Shown: positions 40,386-52,608, counted from the first letter of the stretch. The stretch: DNA of 64,000 bases from Dermanyssus gallinae (GCA_003439945.1 QVRM01002377.1:62001-126000), one strand, 5' to 3'. Notes: a model not told the origin generated them from the letters alone. Made by a program: numbers and translations.

Positions 40386-41018
40386 GTTCGAGCTCTAACT
40401 GGTCGCTTCAACTCATACCACACATATTCCACGGGATTTAGATCGATAATATGCTGGCCAGTCAGTAAACGAATTTCAGCTTTAGCGACGCAGCGCCGAA
40501 CCGAACGGCAATGTGCCACCTGGCATTGTCGTGCAGAAAGATGTAGGTTACCACCAACGCCATTTGCATAAGCCACCACACCACGTAGGGTGTCAGAATT
40601 TCATCAACGTATCGTTAGAATGTTCACCTCTTCCTCCACGAGCGCGGTGGACTTGAGAAGCCTCCACGAGTTCGGTTCTCCAGCCCAAGATCATTGCACC
40701 CTAAACCATGATTGAACCGCCGCCGTAACTGATACGCTCTAGAAAGCAGGGTTGCGCAAACCGCACTCATCGTCGACGGTACATTTTGCCGCCTGCCTAT
40801 CGTTACCATAGAGAAACAGCTTGGTCTAATGCGAGCGAGAATAGAACCTCCCGCCATTGGTCAACGACCCAATTTCGTAATCTCGCGCAAACAGGGATCG
40901 TAGTTGTCGTTGCGCTATGGTTAGTTGTGGGCGTATAGAGCGTACTATGGGGACTAACATGAATGTTATGCAGTCTTCGTTGCTTTATCTGTTGATGCTG
41001 TTGTACGCGCACTAACAA
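40385..41018 (-). pseudogene. Tc1-like transposase remnant
   Basis: Minus-strand frames give NWVVDQWREVLFS (compare NWTLEQWRNVLFSDES), FNHGLGCN-type sequence and DLNPVEYVWYELKRPVRAR (compare DLNPIEHVWDELGRRVRAR). Catalytic Asp in the first block is lost (LALD in place of SDES). Several frameshifts are present. It is cut at its 3' end by the R1-like fragment. Confidence 0.8.
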
Positions 41019-41145
41019 CTACTTGGAGAACAAACACTACAGAGCCCTCGGCTTCACTGGACAGCGATAAATCGGTGACCACTCATTAAAATGATGCGGT
41101 CGTCGTCCTGCATAATAGCAGCTTGAGCCTCACATTTTGCAATTT

Positions 41146-41273
41146 TCGCATTGCTTCATAGACGGACTCCCGGATAAATGCAAATGTGCAACGGTGAGAA
41201 TTGAACCCGCGCACCACCTATGTGTTTCCTCCAGTCGCGAGGCGCACATGAGTGCGCCACGCCACCATGCTCG
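41146..41273 (-). repeat. tRNA-derived SINE, family 1, copy 2
   Basis: Minus strand: GGTGGCGTGGCGCACTCATG, then GCGGGTTCAATTCTCACCG (B box), then the body GTTGCACATTTGCATTTAT ... GTCCGTCTATGAAGCAATG shared with 15591-15716. Confidence 0.78.
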
Positions 41274-42133
41274 ACAAAAACGACTGGTCTGGACGGCTCT
41301 TTCGCACGTAGTATCTATTTCTCAGAACTCGTGATTCGTTCCATTGCTAAACAATGTCACCGGCTAACAGACAAAAGCGTTTTTCGATTTACTGCTTGAT
41401 ATGGTTGAGAACGGGACGTATCGTTTGAACTTTCGGGTCGCGTCAGTATTGTGAGAACCAAGGATGCCTATTATCAAATGGGATAAGTGATGCTACTTTT
41501 GTTTTTTAAAGTGTGTTTATACATATATATACCTGTTTGTGTATTTATACATCAGTGGGCACGTATGCATTTACGCAAATGCATATATGTATTGGATTGT
41601 TGTAGAAGTTTTTGCCATTTTGATACCGACTTGTTTCAAAGGCTTGCAGCGCCCTATGTTTCTCATAGAGTGGCCATTATTGCACTTGTTGCTAGGCTTA
41701 GTTGCTTTCTGAGCAGGCGAATAAATGGTGAATTTAAAAGTGCAAATTTAGAATACTTTGCTGCACAAGTTCCGAAAAAAAACCGAACGTTCTCAACACA
41801 AGCAAAACGTCTACGCAAATAAGCTTGTACTCAGAAGCATCTACGACCAGTTTGAACTTCTGAGAAGGAACCCGAGAAGGATCAACATAGATTATCTCTA
41901 CTACTAACAACTCCAACGAGTTCAAAAACGGGAATAGGGTCATTTTCACCAAGACAACGCATGAACAGGAAAGGGGTCGTCTTTCACCAAAACAACGCGC
42001 GACTTCATGTGAGTAACACCAGCCTTACAAAAGAGAAATTGAAACAAAAAAGTGCAAAGACCGCGGATGCGTCTGGCAGCTCTATGCGTGATATTTAGCG
42101 CACGCCTGGGAGCAGATCCGACAACAACATTCA

Positions 42134-42631
42134 TCAGTTCAGTTTATTATTATTTTCAAGATTGCCAAGTTGGTGAAATTCTTGGGTCGAGCATACTAAG
42201 TAATGATATTCATGCACAAGGTACCTTGTGTACAAGTGCCGCTTAGTGCATGCCATTCCATCCCAAAGCTCCTGGCGAGGTACACATTTAACTGCGATAT
42301 CTTTACCGAGGTCTCGGTCACTTTCCCTGCCACTCCAACAAAGATTGCTGAAGTGGTTCTGTAATAGGCGACCTAACTTGACTCTGATTGTTTCCATTGC
42401 TGGTCCGCAGCGCGCTAGCAGGTAAACGAAACGGTTCCTTGCCGTCCGCGGCAATGAAAGAACACGCTTCCTAGCATGTTCTAAAGTGCGAAAGCGCCTT
42501 TTTAGCTGCGCAAAATTTGCCGCTGAAAGGTGGCTCCACACCCTGCCAAGGCAGTAGCTCAACAGTGGCACAAACTTAGGCTCAAAACGACGCACTGCCG
42601 AACTCAGAGACAGTCCTTGAGGGTCTCTCAT
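42134..42631 (-). pseudogene. LINE ORF2 C-terminal fragment (CxLCG group)
   Basis: A 165-codon open minus frame contains LSAANFAQLKRRF and RTARNRFVYLLARCGP. These correspond to LSKANLEVLDK and RTSRNRLVYLLASTP of the copy at 47190-47330. It shows the post-RT region only. Confidence 0.65.
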
Positions 42632-42646
42632 CTCTGTATATGTATA

Positions 42647-42653
<7 letters not shown>

Positions 42654-42681
<28 letters not shown>
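42654..42681. repeat. (TA)n microsatellite
   Basis: TA tract abutting the 5' side of the LINE fragment. Confidence 0.93.
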
Positions 42682-42684
<3 letters not shown>

Positions 42685-42989
42685 ATGGCAACGGCTTCAA
42701 TTGGAAAAGTAATATGGTTCACATTTGGCACGCTATCGCAATAAATAGACGGTATAAGCTGAGGTGAGCTTCGAACAACAGAAAGAAGAAACCGATGCGA
42801 ACACTCCTCAGTACGATCATTTCGTTTCTGCTAGCCAACGTTGGATGACTTCCAGACAAAGCAAAATGTATCTCCGAACACGCTGCTATGTATCCATCGA
42901 ACAACTTGTGATCTCGCTTTCGCAGCCTTTTTAAAGCTATGTCCGGCCAGATACATAGGTCTAATAAGAATATGAGGTGCATTCATTCA

Positions 42990-43915
42990 TTCATTCAACA
43001 CCTTTCACTCGTAAATACTCCCCCCTTCCTCCCATTCGACTGAAAAACACGCTCCTCTAAACAAACTGCTAGAGTTGCACATCTAACAGTCTGTTGTTAC
43101 GATGACCGCGCGTCAATTGCGTGCGGTGGACGGTAGTGTTACAACAAGAGAATGAAGCGAAGAAGACAAGAAAGAAACTCACACAAACGCTCACCACTTA
43201 AGATCACAATGCCGATTCCACCAAGACTCGCTTAAGCGACCCTGTGCCGCCAAAGAGCTAGCACTTTGTCTTTTCTCGGCCTTGCTTTTGCATATCTAAC
43301 TTCCGCGACGTTGCGTTCAGCCATTAGGCGTTTTATGCTGCTGCTGCTGCTACTACTACTACTACTACTACAACAATCATTACTACTACCACTGCAACTG
43401 CTTCAATTACCAGCACTGCTACTAATATCGCGAATTGCGCCGCCAACGCCGATTTGGAAGCCAATGACAATGGCCGCAGCATGCGTTAGCATATGTGCGT
43501 GCGTGTGACGCCGACGCGTCGTGCGTGATTCTGTGTAGCTATCTGACCGTGCGCGTGCGATCGTGACGACGCGACAGTGACTGTTATCTCTTCCTCCACA
43601 TAATGCTATCGGTCACCCTTATTATGAAGCGGTGTGTCGACAGATCAAAGTCATGCAGCACCAGGTCATCCGTGCTTTTTTCTGGGCCCCTCTTACCCAC
43701 CTATAACAGTCGTTGACATGTTCGGCGGACTCGCGTTATACCCTCCGCGACAGGGAGGGTACAACGCGAGACCGCCGAGATAAGGTACGTTCGTATCGAC
43801 TCTCTGATTGTCCATTTAGCACCGCCTATCATCTATCAAGAGCAGCGAAGATGTACAATCCTTGCGATTGGCGTCGTAATTCATACTGTAACAAGCTCTA
43901 ATTGCGATCTCAAGA

Positions 43916-43956
<41 letters not shown>

Positions 43957-44160
43957 AGCACTGCCGAGTGTGAAAACGTATTGTAAATGATTAATAAATC
44001 ATCACAATATTTTATATATATATATATTTTTTTTTGCTATGCGGCTTTAGCAATGAAGACTTGCAATCACAATTACATCACACCGTGCGAGGGGGCCAAA
44101 CATAGCGTGTAAGGTAAGATGTTGCTGGTCACGAGCCTTAATAAGTGTTGCTATATATTT
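42990..44160. other. No supportable gene; CTG/CTA triplets and TA tracts
   Basis: Triplet repeat (CTG)n(CTA)n at 43337-43372, CG-rich words near 43490-43560, and TA tracts at 43920-43953 and 44014-44027. No gene recognised. Confidence 0.45.
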
Positions 44161-44180
44161 ATATACAGGGTCATTCATAA

Positions 44181-44910
44181 GCATATGTACTTATTTTAAG
44201 GTTTGGTAGAACTCGGCAAGAAATAATGTTTTCCCAATGGAAGGAGGGGGCGCAAACGTCTTGTTTAGGAGAGGAAATGAAATTTATAATAGTAGTTATT
44301 CTGCCTTTTTCTCCTACATAGTTGTGCAAAATCTACGTTTGCAGGAGAAACCGTCAACGCATGGAGGAACCGATCCTACAGGCGTATTCGGCGGAAAATT
44401 TTGCACAATGCAGGGGGTACTTCGCTAGCTTGCGTAGCAAAGTATCCCCTGTATGTAATCCCCTGTTAAAGCTTTCACGCTCAGAACCGTAAAATTTTGC
44501 CAAGACGTTTCCGCTCTCTCCTTCCATTAGAAACATTTATTTTCTTGCCGAATTCTACCAAACCTCCAAATATGCATGCCTCTGTTTTCGATATGGCTGT
44601 CGAATAACCTTAGTTACTTGGCAACTACGTAACGCAGCACCATCACTTTGGTGCGAAAATAGTGCGCATTAAATTTGCTATTGTGTGAAAAAAGTCTTTT
44701 AAAGGTACAATATTGGTAGTAATGGAAAAATTACCATTTTGCAGGTAAAATCGTTAACGTAAAACATAACAACATATCGACTTTTTAGGACTGTCCTTAA
44801 TCTGGCTAATCGCTTTTCGCTACGCAACCTAGCGAAGTGTCCCCCGTTGTTGGTATGATCGGTTCCTTCATGCGTTGACTAGTTCTTCCGCAAACGTAGA
44901 TTTTATTTTG
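44181..44910. mobile_element. Fold-back/MITE-like element with nested inverted repeats
   Basis: About 80 bases at 44181-44261 (AAGGTTTGGTAGAACTCGGC...) recur inverted at 44500-44579. Separately, about 100 bases at 44330-44450 (AATCTACGTTTGCAGGAG, CAACGCATGGAGGAACCGAT, CTTCGCTAGCTTGCGTAGC) recur inverted at 44805-44905. Related sequence in opposite orientation occurs at 52360-52555. No transposase is encoded, so it would depend on one supplied in trans. Confidence 0.6.
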
Positions 44911-45019
44911 TTTTATTAACACCCAAACTGGGTAAATGTGTTTATGTTACATCAAAATGTTTCGAGACACCGACAATCTAGCGTTTTGCTAGTTCTGCTA
45001 TAGACCTAACCGCCAGGCA

Positions 45020-45345
45020 TGCCGCGGCGTGGTATCGATCACATTTGCTCTAGCATTGTTTGCATTGACATTCATCCTGTGGTTCATGAAAACGCTCCAC
45101 GTTGCACAGAACGTGATGAAATCCGTGAGCTGCAAAGGCCGCAGTTAGATGTCGATTTCTTATCCCGCTACCCCGCCATTCAGTGCTCGTCATTGCTGCT
45201 GTTCCATAAATACCTATGTCCACCTCACTGATTTTGGTTTCCCAGTTCTGCATATAGACTTCAAAGGCGCACGTTTTCTTCAGATTACATCGTTTTTGTA
45301 GGTCTTCCGTCAGCAGCGGGCCACCCTCCAACACGTGAACAACCC
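45020..45345 (-). pseudogene. LINE ORF2 C-terminal end (CxLCG group), head-to-head with next copy
   Basis: Open minus frame: LEGGPLLTEDLQ, AMTSTEWRGS, AAHGFHHVLC and ECQCKQC. They match, in order, LASTPLFVEELR, AMTTDY, NGFHMKICI and ECIxxLCG of the copy ending at 47650. It stops abruptly at about 45345, where a plus-strand copy begins. Confidence 0.72.
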
Positions 45346-47660
45346 TATTTCTGTATGTATCCCGTTAGCGTCCCGTTGTATGTGGGTGGTTTCCACAGCC
45401 GAGGAACCGAGCTATGTAGTTTCAGAAGGGAGGTCTACGATAGATATATTCGCCATAAACGCCAGACACGATAGCATTAGATACGAGGGTCCGCAGTTAA
45501 GCACTCTGGCCTTTGGTACTAGACGACATCTTCCTGTTGCAATGTCGCTTACGGTACATTATCAGGCAGCAGGCCAAAAGCGGCAACGGTTAAACGCTGC
45601 CGTTGACTCAACCCGCTTACTGGAGCTCTCGCCAGATGTTCTCCCTGTTCCGAACCCCCTGAATGTCGAAGTATATGCAACAAAGTTCAAAATGTCATAC
45701 TGCACAGCGTGCGTCCTCAGCCGAGTAAACCTCGAAAAACCTGTTGGTATACCCGAAAATGCCGATCTCTGAAACACTGTGTGATTCAGACGTATATCTT
45801 GGCAAAAAGTTGTCCGGAAATGACCTTCCTGTATATGAATGCCAGTCGGATCTATAAAAAGACGGTGCGTAGAGCTAAACTGGAGCACGAGATAGAAGCA
45901 CAAAACAAGCTTCTCAGACAGTCCCAGCTTCATCCACATAAATGGCTACGCTCCGAGATGCGCTCAACAGCCTGTCCAGTATCACCTGAGAGGCTGCATA
46001 GTTATTTTCGACAGATGTTTGCCAGCTCATCAACGATTCCTAGTTGCATCCCGATATACGTCTCCGTTTGGGGACAAAGGACAACCAAAGCTCGACAGGA
46101 GCTGGTTCGCCCTATCGGTATCTCGGAGGTTGTGGATGTGATAATAAAAGCGCCGTCAGGAAAGACTGCGGGCCCAGACCTCGTTCAGAATGAACATCTG
46201 CAGCAGGCGATTATTCTGGCTTCTTGTCTTGCTTCTCTCTTCAACGAAATCTTGAAGACATCGCCCTTACCTCAAGAATGGAAAGTCAGCCTTCTAACTG
46301 TGTTACCGAAGAGAAAAGGGGATCCCTTGATACCTTCGTCGTACCGTGGCATAGCAAAAAAAAGCCTCATTTACAAAGTACTGTCAGCATTGGTAGCACG
46401 TCGACTAGAAGATTTTTTGGAAAGTACCGAGTGCTTGCCAGAGCAGCAGCACGGCTTTAGACGAGGGAGATCGACGATGACGGCTTGCTCTCTTCTTCTC
46501 AATAGTATTCAAATGACTCTCCGGGTTAAACGTAACTTTCTTTTTGCTGTTTTCGTAGACTTTAAGGCGGCTTTTAATACGGCGTCGTGAACAATAATCC
46601 TAGAGAAATTAGCGCTATGTGGTGTTCCAGCGGTAATACTAAAGTTATTACAAGCTATGCTGCAGGAGGGGTATGTAATCATCGACGACGGGGTAACTGA
46701 ACACACCCCTATTACTCAGACTACAGGAGTTGCACAAGGTGATAATCTTAGCCCGCTATTATTCTCAATATTGGTGAGCAATCTCCCGGAGAAAATCCAG
46801 CGCCGACACCCGCAAGTTAGTACACTCATGTATGCTGATGATTTCGTCCTCTACTCCCGGAGTCGATTTCATCTGCAGCAATCGCTTGCTTCACTCTGAA
46901 AGTTTGTTGACCTAAATGCTCTAGTGATAAACGTAGCAAAAACGAAAGCAATGAAGAATTGCGCTTAAGCTCAGCCCCAATAGATTTTGTTCAAGATTTT
47001 TCTTATCTTGGAGTAATCTTTTCAACACAGGATTTAAATTTCACTAAACATATCGAGGTAAGAGCTCGTGAGGGCATTTTATCGTTTCATAATATCCCAG
47101 AGCCTCATCGGTTGTTGCTAGATGTCGCTCTCAAACTTTTTAATTTAAAGATTGCGCCGAGCGCTGCTTACGAGATACAGGTCATATGGCCCCACTTATC
47201 AAAAGCAAATCTGGAAGTACTTGACAAAACTAAACCCAGCATTCTAAAAAGAGTTAGAGAAAAAGAGCTTAGAAAAAGAGCTAGTAGTTCACCGCACTAG
47301 CCGCAATCGTCTTGTGTATCTGTTGGCCTCGACACCACTTTTTGTGGAGGAGCTCAGGGCAACTTATGCTTTACCGAAAACAGAGGCCTTTGAGAATCAT
47401 CTTGCCGAATGGGAGTATATTTTTGCGGATGTTGATTGGCGTTTTTATGAGACTAGAGCGATGACTACAGACTACTGAGCCCATGTTGTAGAAACAGATA
47501 CTTCGTTATTGGGTTTGCAATGCATGGATTTCATATGAAGATATGTATACGAAATGGGTGGCATGAAATATCAACCGAATGTATTGCAATCTATGCGGAA
47601 AATCATGTGATCTGTATCATCTCCAACAGTGTACAAAAGCAAAGTCGCTTACTTAGGAGA
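45346..47660 (+). pseudogene. LINE ORF2 (APE plus RT, CxLCG group), 5'-truncated, few lesions
   Basis: Begins in the APE endonuclease (GRSTIDIFAINARHDS, then FGTRRHLPVAMSL). RT follows: AGPDLVQNEHL, LPQEWKVSLLTVLPKRKG, QQHGFRRGRST, FVDFKAAFN, GVAQGDNLSPLLFS and MYADDFVLY (YADD codons at 46831-46842). Post-RT sequence holds SYLGVIFST, LFNLKIAPSAAYE and RTSRNRLVYLLAS. A C-terminal LCG..CDLYHLQQC motif lies near 47590. Lesions are one frameshift near 45740, TGA replacing probable Trp at 46588, TGA at 46899, a frameshift near 46955, and a small tandem duplication near 47255. All catalytic motifs survive. An APE-type LINE of the Jockey/I group is likely; the exact clade is not certain. Confidence 0.85.
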
Positions 47661-47841
47661 GCTGTAGCACATATGTGCATCAACCAAATATTGGTTAATA
47701 AACAATACATTCATTCCTGTATGTATTCGACAGCGCAAAAACCCCCTTTAAAAAATAAAAACCTCACCTCATCAATTAAACGCACTTTGCCTACTCCCAA
47801 CTTATCCTATATTAATGGAATGCCGTATGTGGATATGGGTA

Positions 47842-50140
47842 CTATCTGTATCCCACAAAGAGCAGTTGCTGCATGAACTGTACGCATATGTGTGGACATT
47901 TAATTGCCGCAGCTGCGATGGTGGCCTTCCTGACCCTCTCCTGGATGTGTGATCGAAAACTGCTACCTGCTATACTGCTTGTTGATGAGGTTATGTCTAG
48001 GTATGTAAATTTATTTACAAATTTAAATTCTGTTCCCCTAATTTGGAGCACGTAACCCCTGGCCATACGGCCGCCCCTCCGAAATTTCATAGCTACTGTC
48101 TTTCCCCAGTTAACCTTCAAGCCTTTCTCATCCATGAATGTAACTAGTCGATCCATGGCTTGTTTCACCCTGAAAAGGCTACCACCAAAAATGACCACAT
48201 CATCAGCGTACAGTAGGATTTTGGCCCACTCTCGTGTCCAGCCCGCCCTTATTCGCTCTGGTAGTCCACTCAAAAGTACGGAGAACAGCAGTGGGCTTAG
48301 TCCATAGCCCTGTGCGACACCTGTGGTTTAAGCCAACCCCGTTATCAATCAGCACCGTGTTCTGTTTTAACATATTAATAAGTAACCTCAGAACTGCTCC
48401 CGGCACTCCCAATTTTGCCAGCTCTTCAACTACTTTATCCTTTAGTGCTATGTCAAACGCTGCCTTTAAATCTACAAACGCCGCATATATACAACTCCTC
48501 GGCCTAGACAGCGTTTCCCAGTTTGCTCCTAGCAGCTCCCGAATTGCTGAGTGAGTTGATTTTCCTTTCCTAAATCCATGCTGCTCCTCCGGTATTAGCC
48601 CCCGCTCCTCCAAGAACAACCCCAGTCTCCTAGCTATTATTCCCGAGAATATTTTATACAGACAGCTTTTCATTGCTATTCCCCTTCAAGCTTCTGGTTC
48701 AGTTTCTACTCCCTTTTCTTTTGGAATGACTATTAAGGTCGCTTTCCTCCAGAACTCTGAAATTTGTCCTGTGTTTAAACATTCATTGAATAAGACTTGC
48801 CAGCATGGTGCGAGAATTAGGGTATCTCTCATGTGTTCATTTCTTATCAAGTCTTTCCTGTGCGCTTTTCTCCGTGGTGCTCTGTCTATTCCTTCTATCA
48901 CTTCCCTAAGTGAGATTTCCCTCCTTATCCAAACCCTCGTTTGTCTGATTCCAGGGGCCCTCGTATTCTAGCGGCGCTTTCGGAGTTGTGTCCGACCCGG
49001 CCAATATTCGCCTGAATAGTTCAACTAACCTACCCGTCTCTACGGAACACTGTCTTCTCCCTTGCCGTTTCAGCCATGTATGTGAACGTTCGTCAGCCTC
49101 TCTCATTGCTACCCACTCTTTCTTTTCCCAGTGCTTTTTCTTCTCTTCCTTATACGCGTTCCTAACCAACCGTTTAACCAACGCTGCCAACGGCCTCATT
49201 AACGTGACGGTCTTCCCCGTCTTATATATTCTCGCGTCAGCCTACTAGCTTGCTTGGCTGCCCTGCACCTTTCATTAAACCAGGGTCTTCCGCTTCTTTC
49301 CTGTGGCGGCAGCATCGCAGACCTCAATAAGCCCACCAGACTGCGTTCATAGGAATCTACCTGGATTACCCCTGGCACCGGAAGTACACCGCTAAGTCCT
49401 TGTAAAAGGACGTTATCGTTAAGCTTCCTCTCTGAGCTTTTCCTCCTCCCTCGTTCTTGAACACTGCCTCTAATTGTTACCCGGACACCCATAGGTATAT
49501 GTTTTCTGAGTCCCGTACCTTCCTGTAAAGGAGTGTCGTCCCCTGTAAATAGTATGTCCCTTCTGTCTATATCGGTTGCAAATATATCAATAACTGATGT
49601 CCCGGAGTAGCATTCATATATGCACACATTCGCCCTGTTAACTACCCAACAGCCGAACTCCTCCAGTACGTCTAGCAAGGCCACCGTTCGTTCCGAGTCA
49701 ATCCTGTCTAATCTCGCGTTAAAATCCCGTCCTATGATCATTGGAGCCAATAGCGCTTCTATCCCCAGCAAGAAGCGCTCGACCATCGTCTCTGTAGACT
49801 CCGTCCCCGCCGGTTGTACATAGGTAGCCACTAGTTTAAGTTTAGATGACATTACTGCGATTAGATTTTCTGCTACTATGCCCACGCTCATTTCTCCCAC
49901 CGTCGGTCTAACGAAAATTGATACCCCCCGCTCGGCCTGCCCAGACCCTTTTTACACAATGCCAGCGCATGGTATCCATAGAATCCCCGAATATCAAACT
50001 GCTCTCGTGCTCAGGCCTCCGTCAAAATTAGGACGTCTACCCCTTTGTACGCATCGTTTCCGAGCAAATCTAACACCCTCCTTTCCTCGCAATTCCACAT
50101 CACTATCTGAATACCTGCATTCACTACGTTTCCAAACATA
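47842..50140 (-). pseudogene. LINE ORF2 (APE plus RT, CxLCG group), 3'-truncated
   Basis: APE starts near 50140 (IQIVMWNCEERRVLDLL, then DVLILTE with the catalytic Glu). It continues after one nonsense codon and one frameshift in a 233-codon frame (49900-49199) containing IIGRDFNARL and VIDIFATDIDRRDI. RT: DLIRNEHM, FWRKATLIVIPKEKG, EEQHGFRKGKST, FVDLKAAFD, VAQGYGLSPLLFSVLL and LLYADDVVIFGG (YADD at 48210-48199), then LKVNWGKTVAMKF. Frameshifts separate these blocks. The copy stops in the thumb at about 47842, tail to tail with the plus-strand copy ending near 47660. Confidence 0.85.
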
Positions 50141-50247
50141 TGATTATCTTGCTGGATCTGCTGGTTTTCGCACGCGTGCGGCCAGCTCACTGCTGTCGTT
50201 CAGAAGTCAGGTCGATTTGGAACGTGATGAAGATGACAATACATTAT

Positions 50248-51779
50248 CTACGCTTCTGTTCTCCCGTGTAGGTTAGGTCCTATTACGTTAATGGTCCTGG
50301 GGTGCAGCATAGGTGAGGGAGCTAACGGGGCAGCCATCAGCCCTCCCCGAATGCTCGAAATAGCTTCCTGAATGGCCCAAGCTACCGTCTGCACGATGAT
50401 ATCTGTTAACCTCGGCATAATCGTCACAATTACCTGTTGCACTATATCCTCCACTCTCGGTAACGGCACTTGCTAGCGACTTAGTTTATGTCCGGTCTTT
50501 TCAAGTGGGGGACTTGTTGCTGCTGGATCCTGTTCTGGTTCAGGTCGTTGGGGTTTGAGCGCCGCCTCGTTTATCTTGATTCCGTTTGTTACTACAAAGG
50601 ACCAAGTGCGCCTTGAGAAGTTGTCAGAGGCCTGTATGTGGACCACAGACGTGCAGAGTGATACCAGCGGGGCATCTGAGCGCTTGATAATGCTGTTTTG
50701 GGACGATTTTTGTAACAGTTCCATACGCTTCAGCTTATGTGGACATGAGCCCCATGTGGCTTCATGTTCACCAAAACACAGACTGCATCGAACCTGGGCT
50801 TTGCAATCCTTCCTCAGGCGCTCTGTGGAACCACACCTTCTGCATATCGGTGTAGAAGGTTTGCAGTTTGCTGCAAAGTAATCCATGCTGTATCACTTAA
50901 AGCATTGTATGGGCTCTCGATATAAGACCACGCCGTGCCGTTTCAACCCTAACCGAACCTCTGCTGGAAAATCTCCTCCCGGTCGATACAATATTTGTCT
51001 TCGCGTTTTTAGTTTTTACCCTTATCGCTTTGGAAGCCCCAAAAGGCTTTAGAGCAGCCGATATTGTAGCCTCCGATATTGAGGGATGCACACCATATAT
51101 TTTCCCTTCACTGTGGATCGCTCTCCACTGATCCTCGCCGACACCCTTATGTTGGCTAACTCCTGCAGCGTTACTAGCGTAGCTCTATCTTCTTCGGCCT
51201 CAACAACAATTAGAAGTTTCCCACTTCTTGTGAAACGGGGTTCTTTCATCTTTCCTTTGATGTGTTTAGAGATAAAGTCGCATACATCATTGAAATAGAG
51301 TTCCAAGGAATTGTCTCCCGTCGAAAATATTACTGCCTCTTGCTTTGTCACGACAACTTTCGGCGCACGAGATCGCCTGGACCGGGTCACCGTTGTAAAC
51401 CCCGCTTTGTCCGGTATCTCTTCACCGTCTCAGACGCTTCCGGTTGTCTCGCTAGTGGTTTCAGCAAAAGCCTGCGACACACGCATATCCTTGCTGCGAG
51501 AGTCTTCCACAGGACTCGATGCGGCGCACTTCCCACATCCCGTCTTACGACGAGAGCCGGACCGCCCGCATCAACGCGTCCATCCGCAGCTCTATCCACT
51601 TGCACGTACGCAAATTTGTCACGTTCCCCACCGTTGCACATTTGTATTTTATGGGGGTCCGTCTGTGAAGCAATGCGCAAAGCAGTCCCATGGACGTTAA
51701 ATCTTAGCTGAGAGTCAGCCCCGAAAGGTTTGTCACGTTGCACTATCTGCTCTTTTGTTGGCGTCCGTTGCACCGACAT
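50248..51779 (-). pseudogene. LINE ORF1 (gag-like, CCHC knuckles) of the same element
   Basis: The minus strand gives successive frames 51779-51387, 51390-51049, 51091-50897, 50886-50473 and 50469-50248. The central part (VCIPQY..., HPSISEATISAALKPFG, RVKTKNAKTNIVSTGRRF, SVRVETARRGL) follows the gag layout of Jockey/I-type LINEs. Zinc knuckles follow: a first one CFK-stop-YSMDYFAANC in which TGA (50895-50893) replaces a Cys codon, then CRRCGSTERLRKDC and CSLCFGEHEATWGSC. It lies directly upstream of ORF2 in the same orientation, so this is a nearly full-length, decayed element. Plus-strand ORFs over this region are antisense shadows. Confidence 0.78.
51629..51680 (+). repeat. Segment matching SINE family 1 body
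   Basis: CCCACCGTTGCACATTTG and GGGGTCCGTCTGTGAAGCAA match, over about 50 bases, the bodies of the SINEs at 15591 and 41146. No tRNA-like head is visible. The segment lies antisense inside the LINE ORF1 and does not break its frame. Confidence 0.6.
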
Positions 51780-52339
51780 AGCTAGCTACTGCTACGGCGC
51801 GCCTGTTTACAAACAAGATACCGTTTGTTAACCATGCAGTGGCAGGCCGGACTGTAGTTCGCGTTCGATTTGAAATCGTGGTGGTGGTATCCGGGGGGGG
51901 GGGAGGTAGTGACAACGGCGATAGTGAGTAGACTAAAGTAATAGTGAGGTAGAGCTGATGAAGAGAGTATAAGATGATGCTGCTGATGCTGAGTATTTAT
52001 AAGGCCTGTAACACACGATGATGCTGATAGTGATGACGGATGGGGTGGTTTCAATGTAACGGTGATGTGGGGATGCTAGTAAACACGAAGCTGGCAATAA
52101 TGAAGGTAATGATAGTAGGGTAATGCTGGATACCAGATAGTGATAAAGATACGAAGGTAATGGCGGGAAGTGAAGATAATACAGGTAGAGATGAGTGATG
52201 ATGATGACTATTCAAGTCGACACTGCTTCTAATTAATTAGCTCCGAGGTACACTACAGATGTTCACGCTAATCGACTTCGATAGCCTCAAAGATGTTATG
52301 CTCACTGATGCTCATGGATTTCCACGCAAAAATTCGAAA

Positions 52340-52552
52340 ATTTAGCGGTACTTTCCAAGAGCCAAACACGAACACGTGCAAACGTAGATGTTGCACAACT
52401 ATGTAGGAGAAAAAATGGCAAAATAACTACATTTATAAATTTCATCCTCTCTCTTAAACAAGACGTTTCCGCCTCCTTCTTCCAATGTAAAAAAATATTG
52501 TCTTGCAGAGTTCTACCACAACTTAAAATAAGTACATATTGTTATGCATGGG

Positions 52553-52555
<3 letters not shown>
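52340..52555 (-). mobile_element. Partial copy of the 44181 fold-back element
   Basis: Plus-strand CAAACGTAGATGTTGCACAAC, AGGAGAAAAAATGGCAAAATAACTA and TTGCAGAGTTCTACCACAAC are the inverse of 44181-44350. A (TA)n tract begins immediately after it. Confidence 0.6.

Positions 52556-52556
<1 letters not shown>

Positions 52557-52608
<52 letters not shown>
52557..52608. repeat. (TA)n microsatellite
   Basis: TA tract directly at the end of the fold-back element copy. A second lies at 52856-52886. Confidence 0.96.

Noticed and set aside
51262..51711. 149-codon and 129-codon plus-strand ORFs
   Set aside because: They are antisense shadows of the LINE ORF1 on the minus strand.
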